This document shows, piece after piece, positions 31,514 to 40,005 of a stretch of DNA of 64,000 nt. Every line of letters begins with the position of its first letter. Position 1 is the stretch's first letter. A program made the translations under genes and the position numbers. The notes beneath the pieces were generated by a model, which was not told the DNA's origin, did not search any database, and was given only the letters and a program-made list of their open reading frames with translations. The stretch spans positions 3,291,501 to 3,355,500 of the forward strand of contig NZ_CP090095.1 of assembly GCF_021391675.1 (NCBI RefSeq), in the 5' to 3' direction. Source of the stretch: Neorhizobium galegae. GTDB taxonomy: Bacteria; Pseudomonadota; Alphaproteobacteria; Rhizobiales; Rhizobiaceae.

Positions 31514-33078
31514 CGCCCAGCGATCTTTTTCGATTGATGGTGGAGAAGAAAGGTGAGCGGCAGCGAGAAGGCAACCATCAGCACCGCATAGGGAGCCGCA
31601 CCGGCATAGTCTATCTCGCCGGTCAGCGCCCAGAAGGCCATGGCGAGCGTGCGGGTGCCGTTCGGCGCCAGCATCTGGGTGGCGGTGAGCTCGTTCATGA
31701 TGCCGAGCGAAGAGAGCGCGACGCCGGCCGCTGCCCCCGGCGCCGCAAGCCGGATCGTCGTCGCGAGCAGCGCGTTGCCCGGCGACCGCCCGAGGCTCGC
31801 GGCAGCCTGTTCGATCTCGACCGGCACCTGCGCAATGCTGGCCCGCAGGCTCACCAGCGCCCGCGGCAGAAACATCACCACATAGGCGAGCACGATGGTG
31901 GCAACGCTCTGGTAGAGCGGCAGCATGGCCCGCACGGTGATGGTGACGAGCGCCAGCGCCACGACGACGCCCGGCATCGAGCTAGCGAGGTAATAGCAGC
32001 CTTCGAGGAACCGGCTGGCGCGGGTCGGCCGGCGCACGGAGAGCCAGGCGATCGGCACGGCGGCGGCGGTCGTCGCGATCCCGCCGACCAGGCAGATGAC
32101 CAGCGTCTGCCACAGCGCCAGCCCCACCTCGTCGATCCGCCAGACACCGGCCCCACCGGCGATCAGCCAGCGACCGAGCGTCAGCACCGGAACGCCGAGC
32201 GCAAAGGCAGCGGTCGCAGCCGGCAGAAGGAGAGCGACGTATTTCCATCGGCCGAGCCGGGCGATCTTCGGCCGGCGGGCGACCCCGGATCCAAGCCGCG
32301 CATAGCGGCTGCGGCCGCGCAGGCTCGCTTCGAGGCCGAGCAGCACGAAACAGCAGAGCACCAGTACCAGGGCCAGCATATAGGCGGCGACACCGTTATA
32401 GGTCGACTGGAACTGGTCGAGGATGGCGGTGGTGAACGTGTCGAAGCGGATCATCGCAAACAGACCGTATTCGGCCAGCAGATGCAGGCCGATCAGCAGC
32501 GCGCCGCCGCAGAGGGCAAGCCTAAGCTGCGGCAGCACGACGCGCCGGAAGACGGCAAACGGTGCCAGTCCCAGCGAGGCCGCCTGATCTTCCAGCGCCG
32601 GGTCGAGCAGCCGGAAGGCGGCCGAAAGCGGAAGGTAGAGAAACGGAAAATAGGCGACGACCGAGATCGCCACGCCGGCGGGAAGGCCGTTGAAACCGGG
32701 CCACATCCCGATCCAGGCATAGGAGTGCACGAAGGCGGGCACGGCAAGCGGCGTGACGCAGAGCCAGGACCAGAACCGCGCGCCCGGCAGGTCGCTGCGT
32801 TCCGTCAGCCAGGCGAGCGCGACGCCGAGCACGGCGCAGATGGGGATGGTAAAGACGACGAGCAGGACCGTATTGGCCAGCAGATCGCCGACCCGCGAGC
32901 GGAAGATCAGCTGCGAGGCCATCTCCCAACCTGTCACGACCGCTGCCCATAACACAAAGCCGAGCGGCAGGAGCGCCAGCAAGGCCACCGCGACCGCAAT
33001 CGTCAGCGTCCAGGACGACGCCGCCGGCAGGCGGTGTCGCGGCGCGATGGAGATCCTGGTATCTGTGGTGGAAGTCAT
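31510..33078 (-). CDS. fbpB: Ferric iron ABC transporter, permease (fused two-domain)
   Basis: A 522-residue inner-membrane permease made of two fused BPD_transp_1 units, about 12 helices, as in FbpB/SfuB/CysTW-type iron importers. Each half shows the cytoplasmic loop for ATPase contact ([20 protein letters not shown] and [19 protein letters not shown]). Start 33078 ([10 protein letters not shown]) is chosen because the longer reading would begin within or just after the hairpin that follows fbpA. It is cotranscribed with fbpA and fbpC. Confidence 0.9.
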   Translation of the reverse strand: MTSTTDTRISIAPRHRLPAASSWTLTIAVAVALLALLPLGFVLWAAVVTGWEMASQLIFRSRVGDLLANTVLLVVFTIPICAVLGVALAWLTERSDLPGARFWSWLCVTPLAVPAFVHSYAWIGMWPGFNGLPAGVAISVVAYFPFLYLPLSAAFRLLDPALEDQAASLGLAPFAVFRRVVLPQLRLALCGGALLIGLHLLAEYGLFAMIRFDTFTTAILDQFQSTYNGVAAYMLALVLVLCCFVLLGLEASLRGRSRYARLGSGVARRPKIARLGRWKYVALLLPAATAAFALGVPVLTLGRWLIAGGAGVWRIDEVGLALWQTLVICLVGGIATTAAAVPIAWLSVRRPTRASRFLEGCYYLASSMPGVVVALALVTITVRAMLPLYQSVATIVLAYVVMFLPRALVSLRASIAQVPVEIEQAAASLGRSPGNALLATTIRLAAPGAAAGVALSSLGIMNELTATQMLAPNGTRTLAMAFWALTGEIDYAGAAPYAVLMVAFSLPLTFLLHHQSKKIAGR

Positions 33079-33095
33079 TGCCGGTCCGAAAATAC

Positions 33096-33126
33096 GAGAC
33101 ATCGCAGGTACGCCCTGCGATGTCTC
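33096..33126 (-). promoter_or_regulatory. Intercistronic hairpin between fbpA and fbpB
   Basis: A perfect 13-bp stem (GAGACATCGCAGG, 33096-33108; complement 33114-33126) with a 5-nt loop, 24 nt past the fbpA stop and with no T run. Such structures protect the upstream mRNA, so the binding protein is made in excess over the permease. Confidence 0.7.
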
Positions 33127-33150
33127 CATGCAACTGTTATCGGCCGCTTT

Positions 33151-34164
33151 TTAGAGCAGGCCGGCGGCGGTCATCATGTCGGTGACCTTGGCGTTGTTGA
33201 GGGTCGAGGGCTCGACCTTCGGGGCTGCCAAGTCGGCGATCGGGGTCAGCATCTTGTTGGAAGCCTCGCCCTTGCCGACGGCATATTCAAAGGAGGTGCC
33301 GTCGCGCAAGATCTTCTGGCCGCCCTTGCCGGTGACCCACTTCAGGAAGGTCTGCGCCTGTTCCTTGTGCTTGGAGGAGGCAAGGATGCCGCCACCCGAG
33401 ATCGACACGAAGGCGCCCGGATCCTGGTTCTTGAAATAATGCATGCCGATGTTCTTGGTGTTCTCGCCGGTCTTCGCGACGTCGCCGAAATAGTAGTAGT
33501 GATAGATCAGCGCGCCTTCGAACTGGCCGGCATTGACCGCCTTCATGGCAGTCGAGTTGCCGCGGATCGGGGTCGCATTTTCCTTCATGCCCTTCAGCCA
33601 GGCAGCGGTCGCTTCTTCGCCCTTGAGCTGCAGCAGCGCACCGACGATCGCCTGGAAATCGGCGCCCGACGGAGATGCCGTCCAGCGGCCCTTCCATTCC
33701 GGCTTGGCAAGGTCGAGCATCGACTTCGGCAGCTTGTCTTCGGTCAGCTTGGTCTTGTCATAGACAAAAACGGTCGAGCGGGCAGCGATGCCGACCCAGT
33801 TGCCGTTGGCCGGATGGAAACCCGGCAGAACCTGGTCGAGGGTCGCCTTGTCGATCGGCGCGAAAAGACCTTTGCCATCGACCAGCACCATGGCCGGCGA
33901 GTTTTCGGTCAGGAACACGTCGGCCGGCGAATTGGCGCCTTCCTGGACGATCTGGTTGGCGATTTCGAGGTCGCTGCCCTGGCGGATGGTGACCACGATG
34001 CCGGTCTCTTCCGTGAAGGCCTTCGCCCATTCCTTGGTCAGCCCTTCGTGCTGGGCATTATAGATGGTGAGACTGTCGGCCACCTGCGCCGAAGCGGGCG
34101 ACGATAGGGACAGAACGGAAAAAGCCAGGGCAACGCCCGCAGCCAAGGTGAATGAAGTCTTCAA
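33151..34164 (-). CDS. fbpA: Ferric iron ABC transporter, periplasmic binding protein
   Basis: A 337-residue iron-binding protein. A signal peptide ends at SPASAQ (about residue 27). The mature part is a class II periplasmic fold beginning LTIYNAQHEGLTKEW. The tyrosine cluster YHYYYFGD corresponds to the iron-ligand tyrosines of FbpA/SfuA/FutA proteins. It has a strong ribosome-binding site (GGAGG) and a good promoter. It is the first gene of the operon; substrate assignment (Fe3+ rather than another ion) rests on the Tyr cluster. Confidence 0.92.
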   Translation of the reverse strand: MKTSFTLAAGVALAFSVLSLSSPASAQVADSLTIYNAQHEGLTKEWAKAFTEETGIVVTIRQGSDLEIANQIVQEGANSPADVFLTENSPAMVLVDGKGLFAPIDKATLDQVLPGFHPANGNWVGIAARSTVFVYDKTKLTEDKLPKSMLDLAKPEWKGRWTASPSGADFQAIVGALLQLKGEEATAAWLKGMKENATPIRGNSTAMKAVNAGQFEGALIYHYYYFGDVAKTGENTKNIGMHYFKNQDPGAFVSISGGGILASSKHKEQAQTFLKWVTGKGGQKILRDGTSFEYAVGKGEASNKMLTPIADLAAPKVEPSTLNNAKVTDMMTAAGLL

Positions 34165-34203
34165 GATCGCCTCCGCAAGAGAGTCAGGAATTTGACGCGC
34201 CCG

Positions 34204-34232
34204 TCATAACCAAAGCAGAGATTTGTGGTCAA
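34204..34232 (-). promoter_or_regulatory. Sigma70-type promoter of the fbpABC operon
   Basis: On the minus strand TTGACC (34227-34232), a 17-nt spacer and TTATGA (34204-34209). The palindrome TGACG-CGCC-CGTCA (34193-34206) overlaps the -10/start region and is a candidate repressor site. It is not an exact iron-responsive (RirA) or Irr box. Confidence 0.6.
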
Positions 34233-34457
34233 GTTTATTTCCAGGACAGGCGTAACAAAAGCGTGATTTACGTTTAAAATACAAATGGATACAGCAGGCG
34301 GCACGAACTGATCGTGGCACCGGTCCTTGGTATGCAACTTGTACTTGGGCGGAAATTGCCGCCGGCGGCATCGTCGCAATCTTCCGGCCCGCGGGCAAGT
34401 TGGTGACTTGCCGCATAAGCGCCGCCGCGGATTTCCGCGCAGGCGCACGAATCAGCT

Positions 34458-36557
34458 ATGGCTAATTCGAACACATCGGGAACGGACATGGCTGTTGCTT
34501 ATCTGGAAAAGCTGAATGACGCGCAGCGGCGCGCGGTCGAGCACGGCTCGGACGTGCCCAGGGGCGGCCCGGCCGGGCCTTTGCTGGTCATCGCCGGCGC
34601 CGGTTCCGGCAAGACCAACACGCTCGCCCACCGCGTCGCGCACCTGATCGTCTCGGGCGCCGACCCGCGCCGCATCCTGCTGATGACCTTTTCCCGCCGC
34701 GCGGCTCCGGAAATGGGCCGCCGCGTCGAGCGCATCTGCGCGCAAGTGTTAGGCGCAAATGCCGGCATCATGACCGACGCCCTTGCCTGGGCCGGCACCT
34801 TTCACGGCATCGGCGCCCGGCTGCTGCGCCTCTACGCCGAACAGATCGGCCTCGACCACGACTTCACCATCCACGACCGGGAAGATTCCGCCGACCTGAT
34901 GAACCTGGTGCGCCACGAGCTCGGCTTCTCGAAGACCGAGAACCGGTTTCCAACCAAAGGCACCTGTCTGCAGATCTATTCCCGTGCGGTGAATTCGGAG
35001 ACGCCGCTGGACGAGGTGCTGAAACTCTATTTTCCCTGGTGCTCCGCCTGGGAACCGCAGCTGCGCGAACTGTTCGCCTCCTATGTCGAGGCCAAGCAGG
35101 CCCAGAACGTGCTGGATTACGACGACCTCCTTCTCTACTGGGCGCAGATGATGAGCGAGCCGGCGATTGCGCAGGATGTCGGCGGCCGTTTCGATCATGT
35201 CCTCGTCGACGAATACCAGGACACCAACCGGCTGCAATCGTCGATCCTGATGGCGATGAAGCCCGGCGGCATCGGCCTCACCGTCGTCGGCGACGACGCC
35301 CAGTCGATCTATTCCTTCCGCGCGGCGACGATCCGCAACATCCTCGATTTCCCGAACACCTTCGATCCGCCGGCCAACATTGTCACGCTCGACCGCAACT
35401 ACCGCTCGACCAATACGATCCTCGCCGCCGCCAACGGCGTCATCGATCTCGCCCGCGAGCGTTTTACCAAGAACCTGTGGACCGAGCGCCAGTCGGAAGA
35501 GCGTCCCCGCCTCGTCGCCGTCAAGGACGAGACCGAGCAGGCCAATTACATCGTAGAGAAGATCCTCGAAAACCGCGAGACCGGCATGACGCTGAAGAGT
35601 CAGGCCGTGCTGTTCCGCTCGTCGCATCATTCTGGCCCGCTGGAAGTCGAACTCACCCGCCGCAACATCCCGTTCGTGAAGTTCGGCGGCCTGAAGTTCC
35701 TCGACAGCGCCCATGTCAAGGACATGCTGGCCGCCTTGCGTTTCGCCCAGAACCCGCGCGACCGGGTCGCCGGTTTCCGGTTGATGCAGCTCATTCCCGG
35801 CATCGGCCCGCAGACGGCCGGCAAGATCCTCGATGCCATCACCGCCGATCCCGAGCCGCTTGCAGCGCTTCAGGAAATCCCCGCACCGCCACGTTCCGGC
35901 GCCGACTGGCCCGCCTTCGTCGACATGCTTGCCGCCGTCAGAAGGGGCGCAGGCTGGCCGTCCGAAATCGGCCTCACCCGCCTCTGGTATGAACCGCATC
36001 TCATCCGAATTCACGAGGATGCCGAGACCCGCAAGGCCGACCTTTTGCAGCTCGAGCAGATCGCCTCCGGCTATACCTCCCGCGAACGGTTCCTCACCGA
36101 ACTGACCCTCGATCCGCCAGATGCGACCAGCGCCGAATCCGGCACGCCTTTGCTCGACGAGGATTATCTGATCCTCTCGACCATCCATTCATCGAAGGGC
36201 CAGGAATGGCGTTCGGTCTTCCTCTTGAACTGCGTCGACGGCTGCATCCCCTCCGACCTCGGCGTCGGCTCGACCGCCGAGATCGAGGAGGAGCGCCGAC
36301 TCCTCTACGTCGCGATGACGCGGGCGAAGGACCACCTGCATCTGATGACGCCGCAGCGCTTCTTCGTGCACGGCCAGGCCTCGCAGGGCGACCGCCACGT
36401 CTACGCCGCGCGCACCCGCTTCATCCCGGCGACCTTGCTGCAATTCTTCGAAACTGCCGCCTGGCCGGTCGTCGTCCCGATGTCCGAAGCCGAACGCCAG
36501 GCCCGCCACCAGGTCCGCATCGACGTCACCGCCCGCATGCGGGGGATGTGGCGGTAA
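34458..36557 (+). CDS. UvrD/Rep-family ATP-dependent DNA helicase
   Basis: A 699-residue superfamily 1A helicase. In order: the Q-motif region LNDAQRRAVEHG, Walker A AGAGSGKTNT, Walker B VLVDEYQDTNRLQ, VVGDDAQSIYSFRAA, motif IV-V STIHSSKGQEW and motif VI ERRLLYVAMTRAKDHL. All helicase motifs are intact. It is a UvrD-like paralogue, not RecB or AddA, since it lacks a nuclease domain. An alternative start is 34488 (MAVAYLEKLN). Likely role: DNA repair or replication restart. Confidence 0.93.
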   Translation: MANSNTSGTDMAVAYLEKLNDAQRRAVEHGSDVPRGGPAGPLLVIAGAGSGKTNTLAHRVAHLIVSGADPRRILLMTFSRRAAPEMGRRVERICAQVLGANAGIMTDALAWAGTFHGIGARLLRLYAEQIGLDHDFTIHDREDSADLMNLVRHELGFSKTENRFPTKGTCLQIYSRAVNSETPLDEVLKLYFPWCSAWEPQLRELFASYVEAKQAQNVLDYDDLLLYWAQMMSEPAIAQDVGGRFDHVLVDEYQDTNRLQSSILMAMKPGGIGLTVVGDDAQSIYSFRAATIRNILDFPNTFDPPANIVTLDRNYRSTNTILAAANGVIDLARERFTKNLWTERQSEERPRLVAVKDETEQANYIVEKILENRETGMTLKSQAVLFRSSHHSGPLEVELTRRNIPFVKFGGLKFLDSAHVKDMLAALRFAQNPRDRVAGFRLMQLIPGIGPQTAGKILDAITADPEPLAALQEIPAPPRSGADWPAFVDMLAAVRRGAGWPSEIGLTRLWYEPHLIRIHEDAETRKADLLQLEQIASGYTSRERFLTELTLDPPDATSAESGTPLLDEDYLILSTIHSSKGQEWRSVFLLNCVDGCIPSDLGVGSTAEIEEERRLLYVAMTRAKDHLHLMTPQRFFVHGQASQGDRHVYAARTRFIPATLLQFFETAAWPVVVPMSEAERQARHQVRIDVTARMRGMWR

Positions 36558-36671
36558 GCTGCCCGAGAGACACCTGTTGTCACAAGCTTCTAACCCGGCT
36601 GTGAGATGAGCGGGCAATCAAACCGACTGCAACATGCCGTTGCCAACCTGGACCTTGAGGACCGAATTCCC

Positions 36672-37724
36672 ATGGACAGTATCGAAGTCTTTGACGGGCA
36701 TAACGATGCGGTCCAGCTCATGGTGGACTACAAACCGACCGGCCGCGATTTCCTGACCCGGTCTGAGGAAGGCCATCTCGATCTTCCTCGCGCGATCGAA
36801 GGACGCCTGATGGGCGGGCTGTTCGCCCTGCACGCCTCCCCGGAGCGCAAACCGGAAAACGACCTGATCGTCACCAGCGATGGATACGAGGTCCGGTATG
36901 CCGACGCCGTGCCTTTGGACTACGCCCGCCTTCAGATCGACGCGCAGCTTTCCGCGATCGGCGGACTGATCCGGCGTTCGAACGGCCGGATGCGGCTTGC
37001 GACCGATGTCGATGGCATCACGACAGCCCGGGCTGAATCTGCTTTTGCCGTCGTCCTTCACATGGAGGGCGCCGAAGCGATCGACCCGGACTTCGATTAT
37101 CTCCATCACTTGCACGAAGCCGGTCTCCGGTCCCTCGGCCCGGTCTGGAGTCGTCCGAACATCTTCGGCTACGGCGTTCCCTTTGCCTATCCAAGGTCTC
37201 CCGACACCGGTCCCGGACTGACGAATCTCGGCAGGAATCTCGTCAGGACCTGCAACGCCCTTGGCATCATGATCGACCTCGCGCATCTGAACGAACGCGG
37301 ATTCTGGGACGTTGCAGCCTTGAGCACCGCTCCCCTCGTCGCCACCCATGCCTGCGCCCATTCCATATGTCCCTCGACCCGCAATCTCACCGACCGGCAG
37401 CTCGACGCCATTCGCGATACGGATGGCGTCATCGGTTTCAACCTCGCCGTCTACGACATACGCGCCGACGCCCATCTCGACGCGGATACGCCACTCGATG
37501 TTGTGGTCCGCCACATCGAGTATCTCATCGACCGCATGGGAGCGGACAGGGTCGCCCTCGGCTCGGACTTCGACGGCACCGTCGTACCCCGCCAGATCAG
37601 GGACGCCAGCGGCCTGCCGCATCTCTTCGATGCCATGCGCAAGGCCGGATTCGACGAGCCGACGTTAAGAAAATTCGCCTTCGACAACTGGCTCCGCGTC
37701 TTCGGTCTGACCTGGCCGTCCTGA
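36672..37724 (+). CDS. Dipeptidase, peptidase family M19 (renal dipeptidase)
   Basis: A zinc-dependent dipeptidase of 350 residues. Visible are the first metal motif DGHNDA (His/Asp), the bridging Glu in HMEGAEAID and HEAGLRSLGPVWSRPN. The later His ligands lie in THACAHSICPSTRNLTD, and LGSDFDG near the C-terminus is typical of M19. No signal peptide is seen. Start 36672 (MDSIEVFDGHND) fits family N-termini; an in-frame codon at 36606 would add 22 unlike residues. It follows the helicase gene. Confidence 0.92.
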   Translation: MDSIEVFDGHNDAVQLMVDYKPTGRDFLTRSEEGHLDLPRAIEGRLMGGLFALHASPERKPENDLIVTSDGYEVRYADAVPLDYARLQIDAQLSAIGGLIRRSNGRMRLATDVDGITTARAESAFAVVLHMEGAEAIDPDFDYLHHLHEAGLRSLGPVWSRPNIFGYGVPFAYPRSPDTGPGLTNLGRNLVRTCNALGIMIDLAHLNERGFWDVAALSTAPLVATHACAHSICPSTRNLTDRQLDAIRDTDGVIGFNLAVYDIRADAHLDADTPLDVVVRHIEYLIDRMGADRVALGSDFDGTVVPRQIRDASGLPHLFDAMRKAGFDEPTLRKFAFDNWLRVFGLTWPS

Positions 37725-37840
37725 TCGGCACAGACGCCCGGACGGCCACGTCGCAATAGGCTTGTCCCCTCGCCTGTCGCATTGACTCAACCGGAACCGG
37801 GTGGGAAACAAACGGCATCATCCAGACGGGAGGGGATCGA

Positions 37841-38551
37841 ATGACCAGCCGCAAGATCGTTCTGGTGCAGGGCGCCTGGGGTTCGAGCGCGAGCTGGACG
37901 CCGGTCGCCGATATCCTGCGGGGCATGGGTCACCAGGTCTTCGTGCCGAGTCTGACCGGGCTTGGCGAACGCTCTCACCTCTTCTCGGGGGCCATCAATC
38001 TCGACACCCATATCGGCGATGTCTGCGGCCTCATCGAAGCCGAAGGCCTGGAGGAATTCGATCTCGTCGGCCATTCCTATGGCGGCATGGTGATCACAGG
38101 CGTCGCCGATCGTTTCGCGAACGGTATCCGCACGCTGACCTATCTCGACGCTTTCCTGCCGGAAAACGGCCAGTCGGCGCTCCATCTGCTCGGTCCGGAA
38201 GTGGCGATGGCCAACCTTGCCATGGCTGGCGAACTCGGCGGGGTCGCGGTGCCGCCCCCTGCCCGTCACGCGACGCGCGTGCCGGAGCATCTGCGCCACT
38301 ACATGACCAGCCGCTCGCCGCAGCCGTTCGCGACGATGATCCAGAAGATCAAGCTGTCGGGTGACTATCGGAAGATCGCGAAAAGGCTCTACGTCTCGGC
38401 GAATATCGAGCAGTCGAAGATCTTCTCCGGCATCTACGCCAAGGTCAGCGCCGATCCGTCCTGGGCATCCATGGAAGTGCCGAGCGGCCACATGCTGCAA
38501 CTCGAAATGCCGGAACAGGTCGCCCGCATCATCCACGATTTCATCGGCTGA
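37841..38551 (+). CDS. Alpha/beta hydrolase (esterase)
   Basis: A 236-residue serine hydrolase related to methyl-esterase/EstC-like and hydroxynitrile-lyase-fold proteins. Features are VLVQGAWGSSASWTP (oxyanion region), the nucleophile elbow VGHSYGGMVITG and the catalytic His in SGHMLQLEMPEQ. GGGAGGGG upstream gives a strong ribosome-binding site. No signal peptide is seen; the substrate is unknown. Confidence 0.9.
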   Translation: MTSRKIVLVQGAWGSSASWTPVADILRGMGHQVFVPSLTGLGERSHLFSGAINLDTHIGDVCGLIEAEGLEEFDLVGHSYGGMVITGVADRFANGIRTLTYLDAFLPENGQSALHLLGPEVAMANLAMAGELGGVAVPPPARHATRVPEHLRHYMTSRSPQPFATMIQKIKLSGDYRKIAKRLYVSANIEQSKIFSGIYAKVSADPSWASMEVPSGHMLQLEMPEQVARIIHDFIG

Positions 38552-38583
38552 CTTTTCGCCCGATTAGTCAGACGAGACGAAAG

Positions 38584-38609
38584 CGGCGGCGGAAACAACC
38601 GCCGCCGCA
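38584..38609 (-). terminator. Hairpin terminator between convergent genes
   Basis: A perfect 10-bp stem GCGGCGGCGG/CCGCCGCCGC around a 6-nt loop. On the minus strand it is followed by TTTCGTC, so it best serves the hypothetical gene at 38617-39114. Confidence 0.55.
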
Positions 38610-38616
38610 TCCGGTA

Positions 38617-39114
38617 TCACTTTACGATCGGCTTGATCGACAACAGGATGTCGACCAGTTCCTTCTGGTGCTTTTCCTCGTCGCCCTTGGTTCCCCAATA
38701 GGTGACGACGAGACCCTTGGTCGGCGACGTCTGGATCAGTGCAAGCCCGACGCTCACCGGGCCGCTCTCGTCCTTGCCGTCCCAGTCGAGCGTGGTCATC
38801 TGCATGCCGTTGAACTCCTCGACCGGAGTTTCCTTCAGCGTCTTGGGATCGACGGTGACGCCGACCTCCTTCAGGAAGTCGATGGCATCCGAAACGGTCT
38901 TGTCCATCGACTTCAGCTCCGCGACATCGGCGGAAAGATAGACGGCGTCGTCACTGGACGTGGCATCGACGCCGGTGTCGGTTTCCTTCGGGTTCCAGCT
39001 GTCGGGGATCTTGATGCTGGCGATCGGAGCGTCGCTCGGGAACTTGAGTGTTTTCGCCTCAGCCAACATGGGAGCGGCCATGACGAGCATGGCAATCAGG
39101 AGAGCTTTTTTCAT
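38617..39114 (-). CDS. Hypothetical secreted protein
   Basis: A 165-residue protein with a clear signal peptide (residues 1-20, cleaved near AEAKT). The mature part is mixed alpha/beta, with IKIPDSWNPKETDTGVDAT, a central DWDGKDESGPVSVGLALIQT and a C-terminal amphipathic helix. No family was recognised; it resembles small periplasmic proteins with a PsbP/Mog1-like or DUF1795-like fold, but that is only a guess. It is a single gene with its own terminator. Confidence 0.7.
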   Translation of the reverse strand: MKKALLIAMLVMAAPMLAEAKTLKFPSDAPIASIKIPDSWNPKETDTGVDATSSDDAVYLSADVAELKSMDKTVSDAIDFLKEVGVTVDPKTLKETPVEEFNGMQMTTLDWDGKDESGPVSVGLALIQTSPTKGLVVTYWGTKGDEEKHQKELVDILLSIKPIVK

Positions 39115-39281
39115 CTGTGAATCCTAAAAAAGTGGGGACCGCAGATGCTTCAACCAGCGGCGGAAACCCGTTTAGCACGCAGCCCTTTAAGAATGGGTGG
39201 AGCAAACACTCAAAAAGCCGGGGATTTCCGCCAAAATTGCCGCTGGGGTTACGGCCGTCCTCGTCGGCCTTCAGGGCTGGC

Positions 39282-40004
39282 CTAGTTGGACCCCCGTCCG
39301 CCGCCACGCCGTTCCAGAAGCTCGATCTGGATCTGCTGCATCTCCGCCAGCCGCTCCCATTGATGCGCCATCTGGTGGTCGATCTTTTCGTGCAGCTGGC
39401 GGATTTCCAATTCAGCGCGCAGGTTGATCATGTAGTCGTTCTCGGAGCGCATTCGGTCCTTTTCCTCCTGCCGCCGCTGGCTCATCATGATCACCGGCGC
39501 CTGCAGCGCCGCCAGGCACGAGAGCACCAGGTTGAGCAGGATGAACGGATAGGGATCGAACGGGACTGCGAACAGGCCGACGACGTTCGCCGCCATCCAC
39601 AGGCAGAGCACGCCGAGAAAGCTCAGGATGAAGGTCCAGGAGCCGCCGAAGGAGGCGACCTTGTCGGCCACCCGCTCACCGAAAGTGGGGTTGCGCTCGA
39701 GCAGGCTGGCAGCGCTCTTCTGCACCGTCGAGGCACCCTTCTCGAAACTGTCGAGCACGCGCCTGTCGAGGTCGGAAAGCTCGCCGCGCTCCTCGTCGAG
39801 CAGCTTTTCCACATAGCGGCGGCGGAAACGGGCAAGATCCTCGTCGCAGATCAGGCTGTTCTCATCGCAGTCCTTCACCTCCTCGACGATCATCTCGGCC
39901 AGATGCGGGCGCAGATATCCGGTCCTGTGCATTTTCGAGAGTGGAAAGCTGCGGCCGCAGACGATGCATTGTCCTGTCTTGGCCGAAGCCAGATGCCTGC
40001 CCAT
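39282..40004 (-). CDS. DUF1003 membrane protein
   Basis: A 240-residue protein. An N-terminal CIVCGRSF (possible metal ribbon) leads into charged helices. Two membrane helices follow (about 140-165 and 170-195) with the family sequence FDPYPFILLNLVLS and APVIMMSQRRQEEKDR, then a C-terminal coiled coil. This is DUF1003, of unknown function. Start 40004 lies one base past the stop of the upstream BacA-like gene, so the two are translationally coupled. Confidence 0.92.
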   Translation of the reverse strand: MGRHLASAKTGQCIVCGRSFPLSKMHRTGYLRPHLAEMIVEEVKDCDENSLICDEDLARFRRRYVEKLLDEERGELSDLDRRVLDSFEKGASTVQKSAASLLERNPTFGERVADKVASFGGSWTFILSFLGVLCLWMAANVVGLFAVPFDPYPFILLNLVLSCLAALQAPVIMMSQRRQEEKDRMRSENDYMINLRAELEIRQLHEKIDHQMAHQWERLAEMQQIQIELLERRGGGRGSN

Positions 40005-40005
40005 C

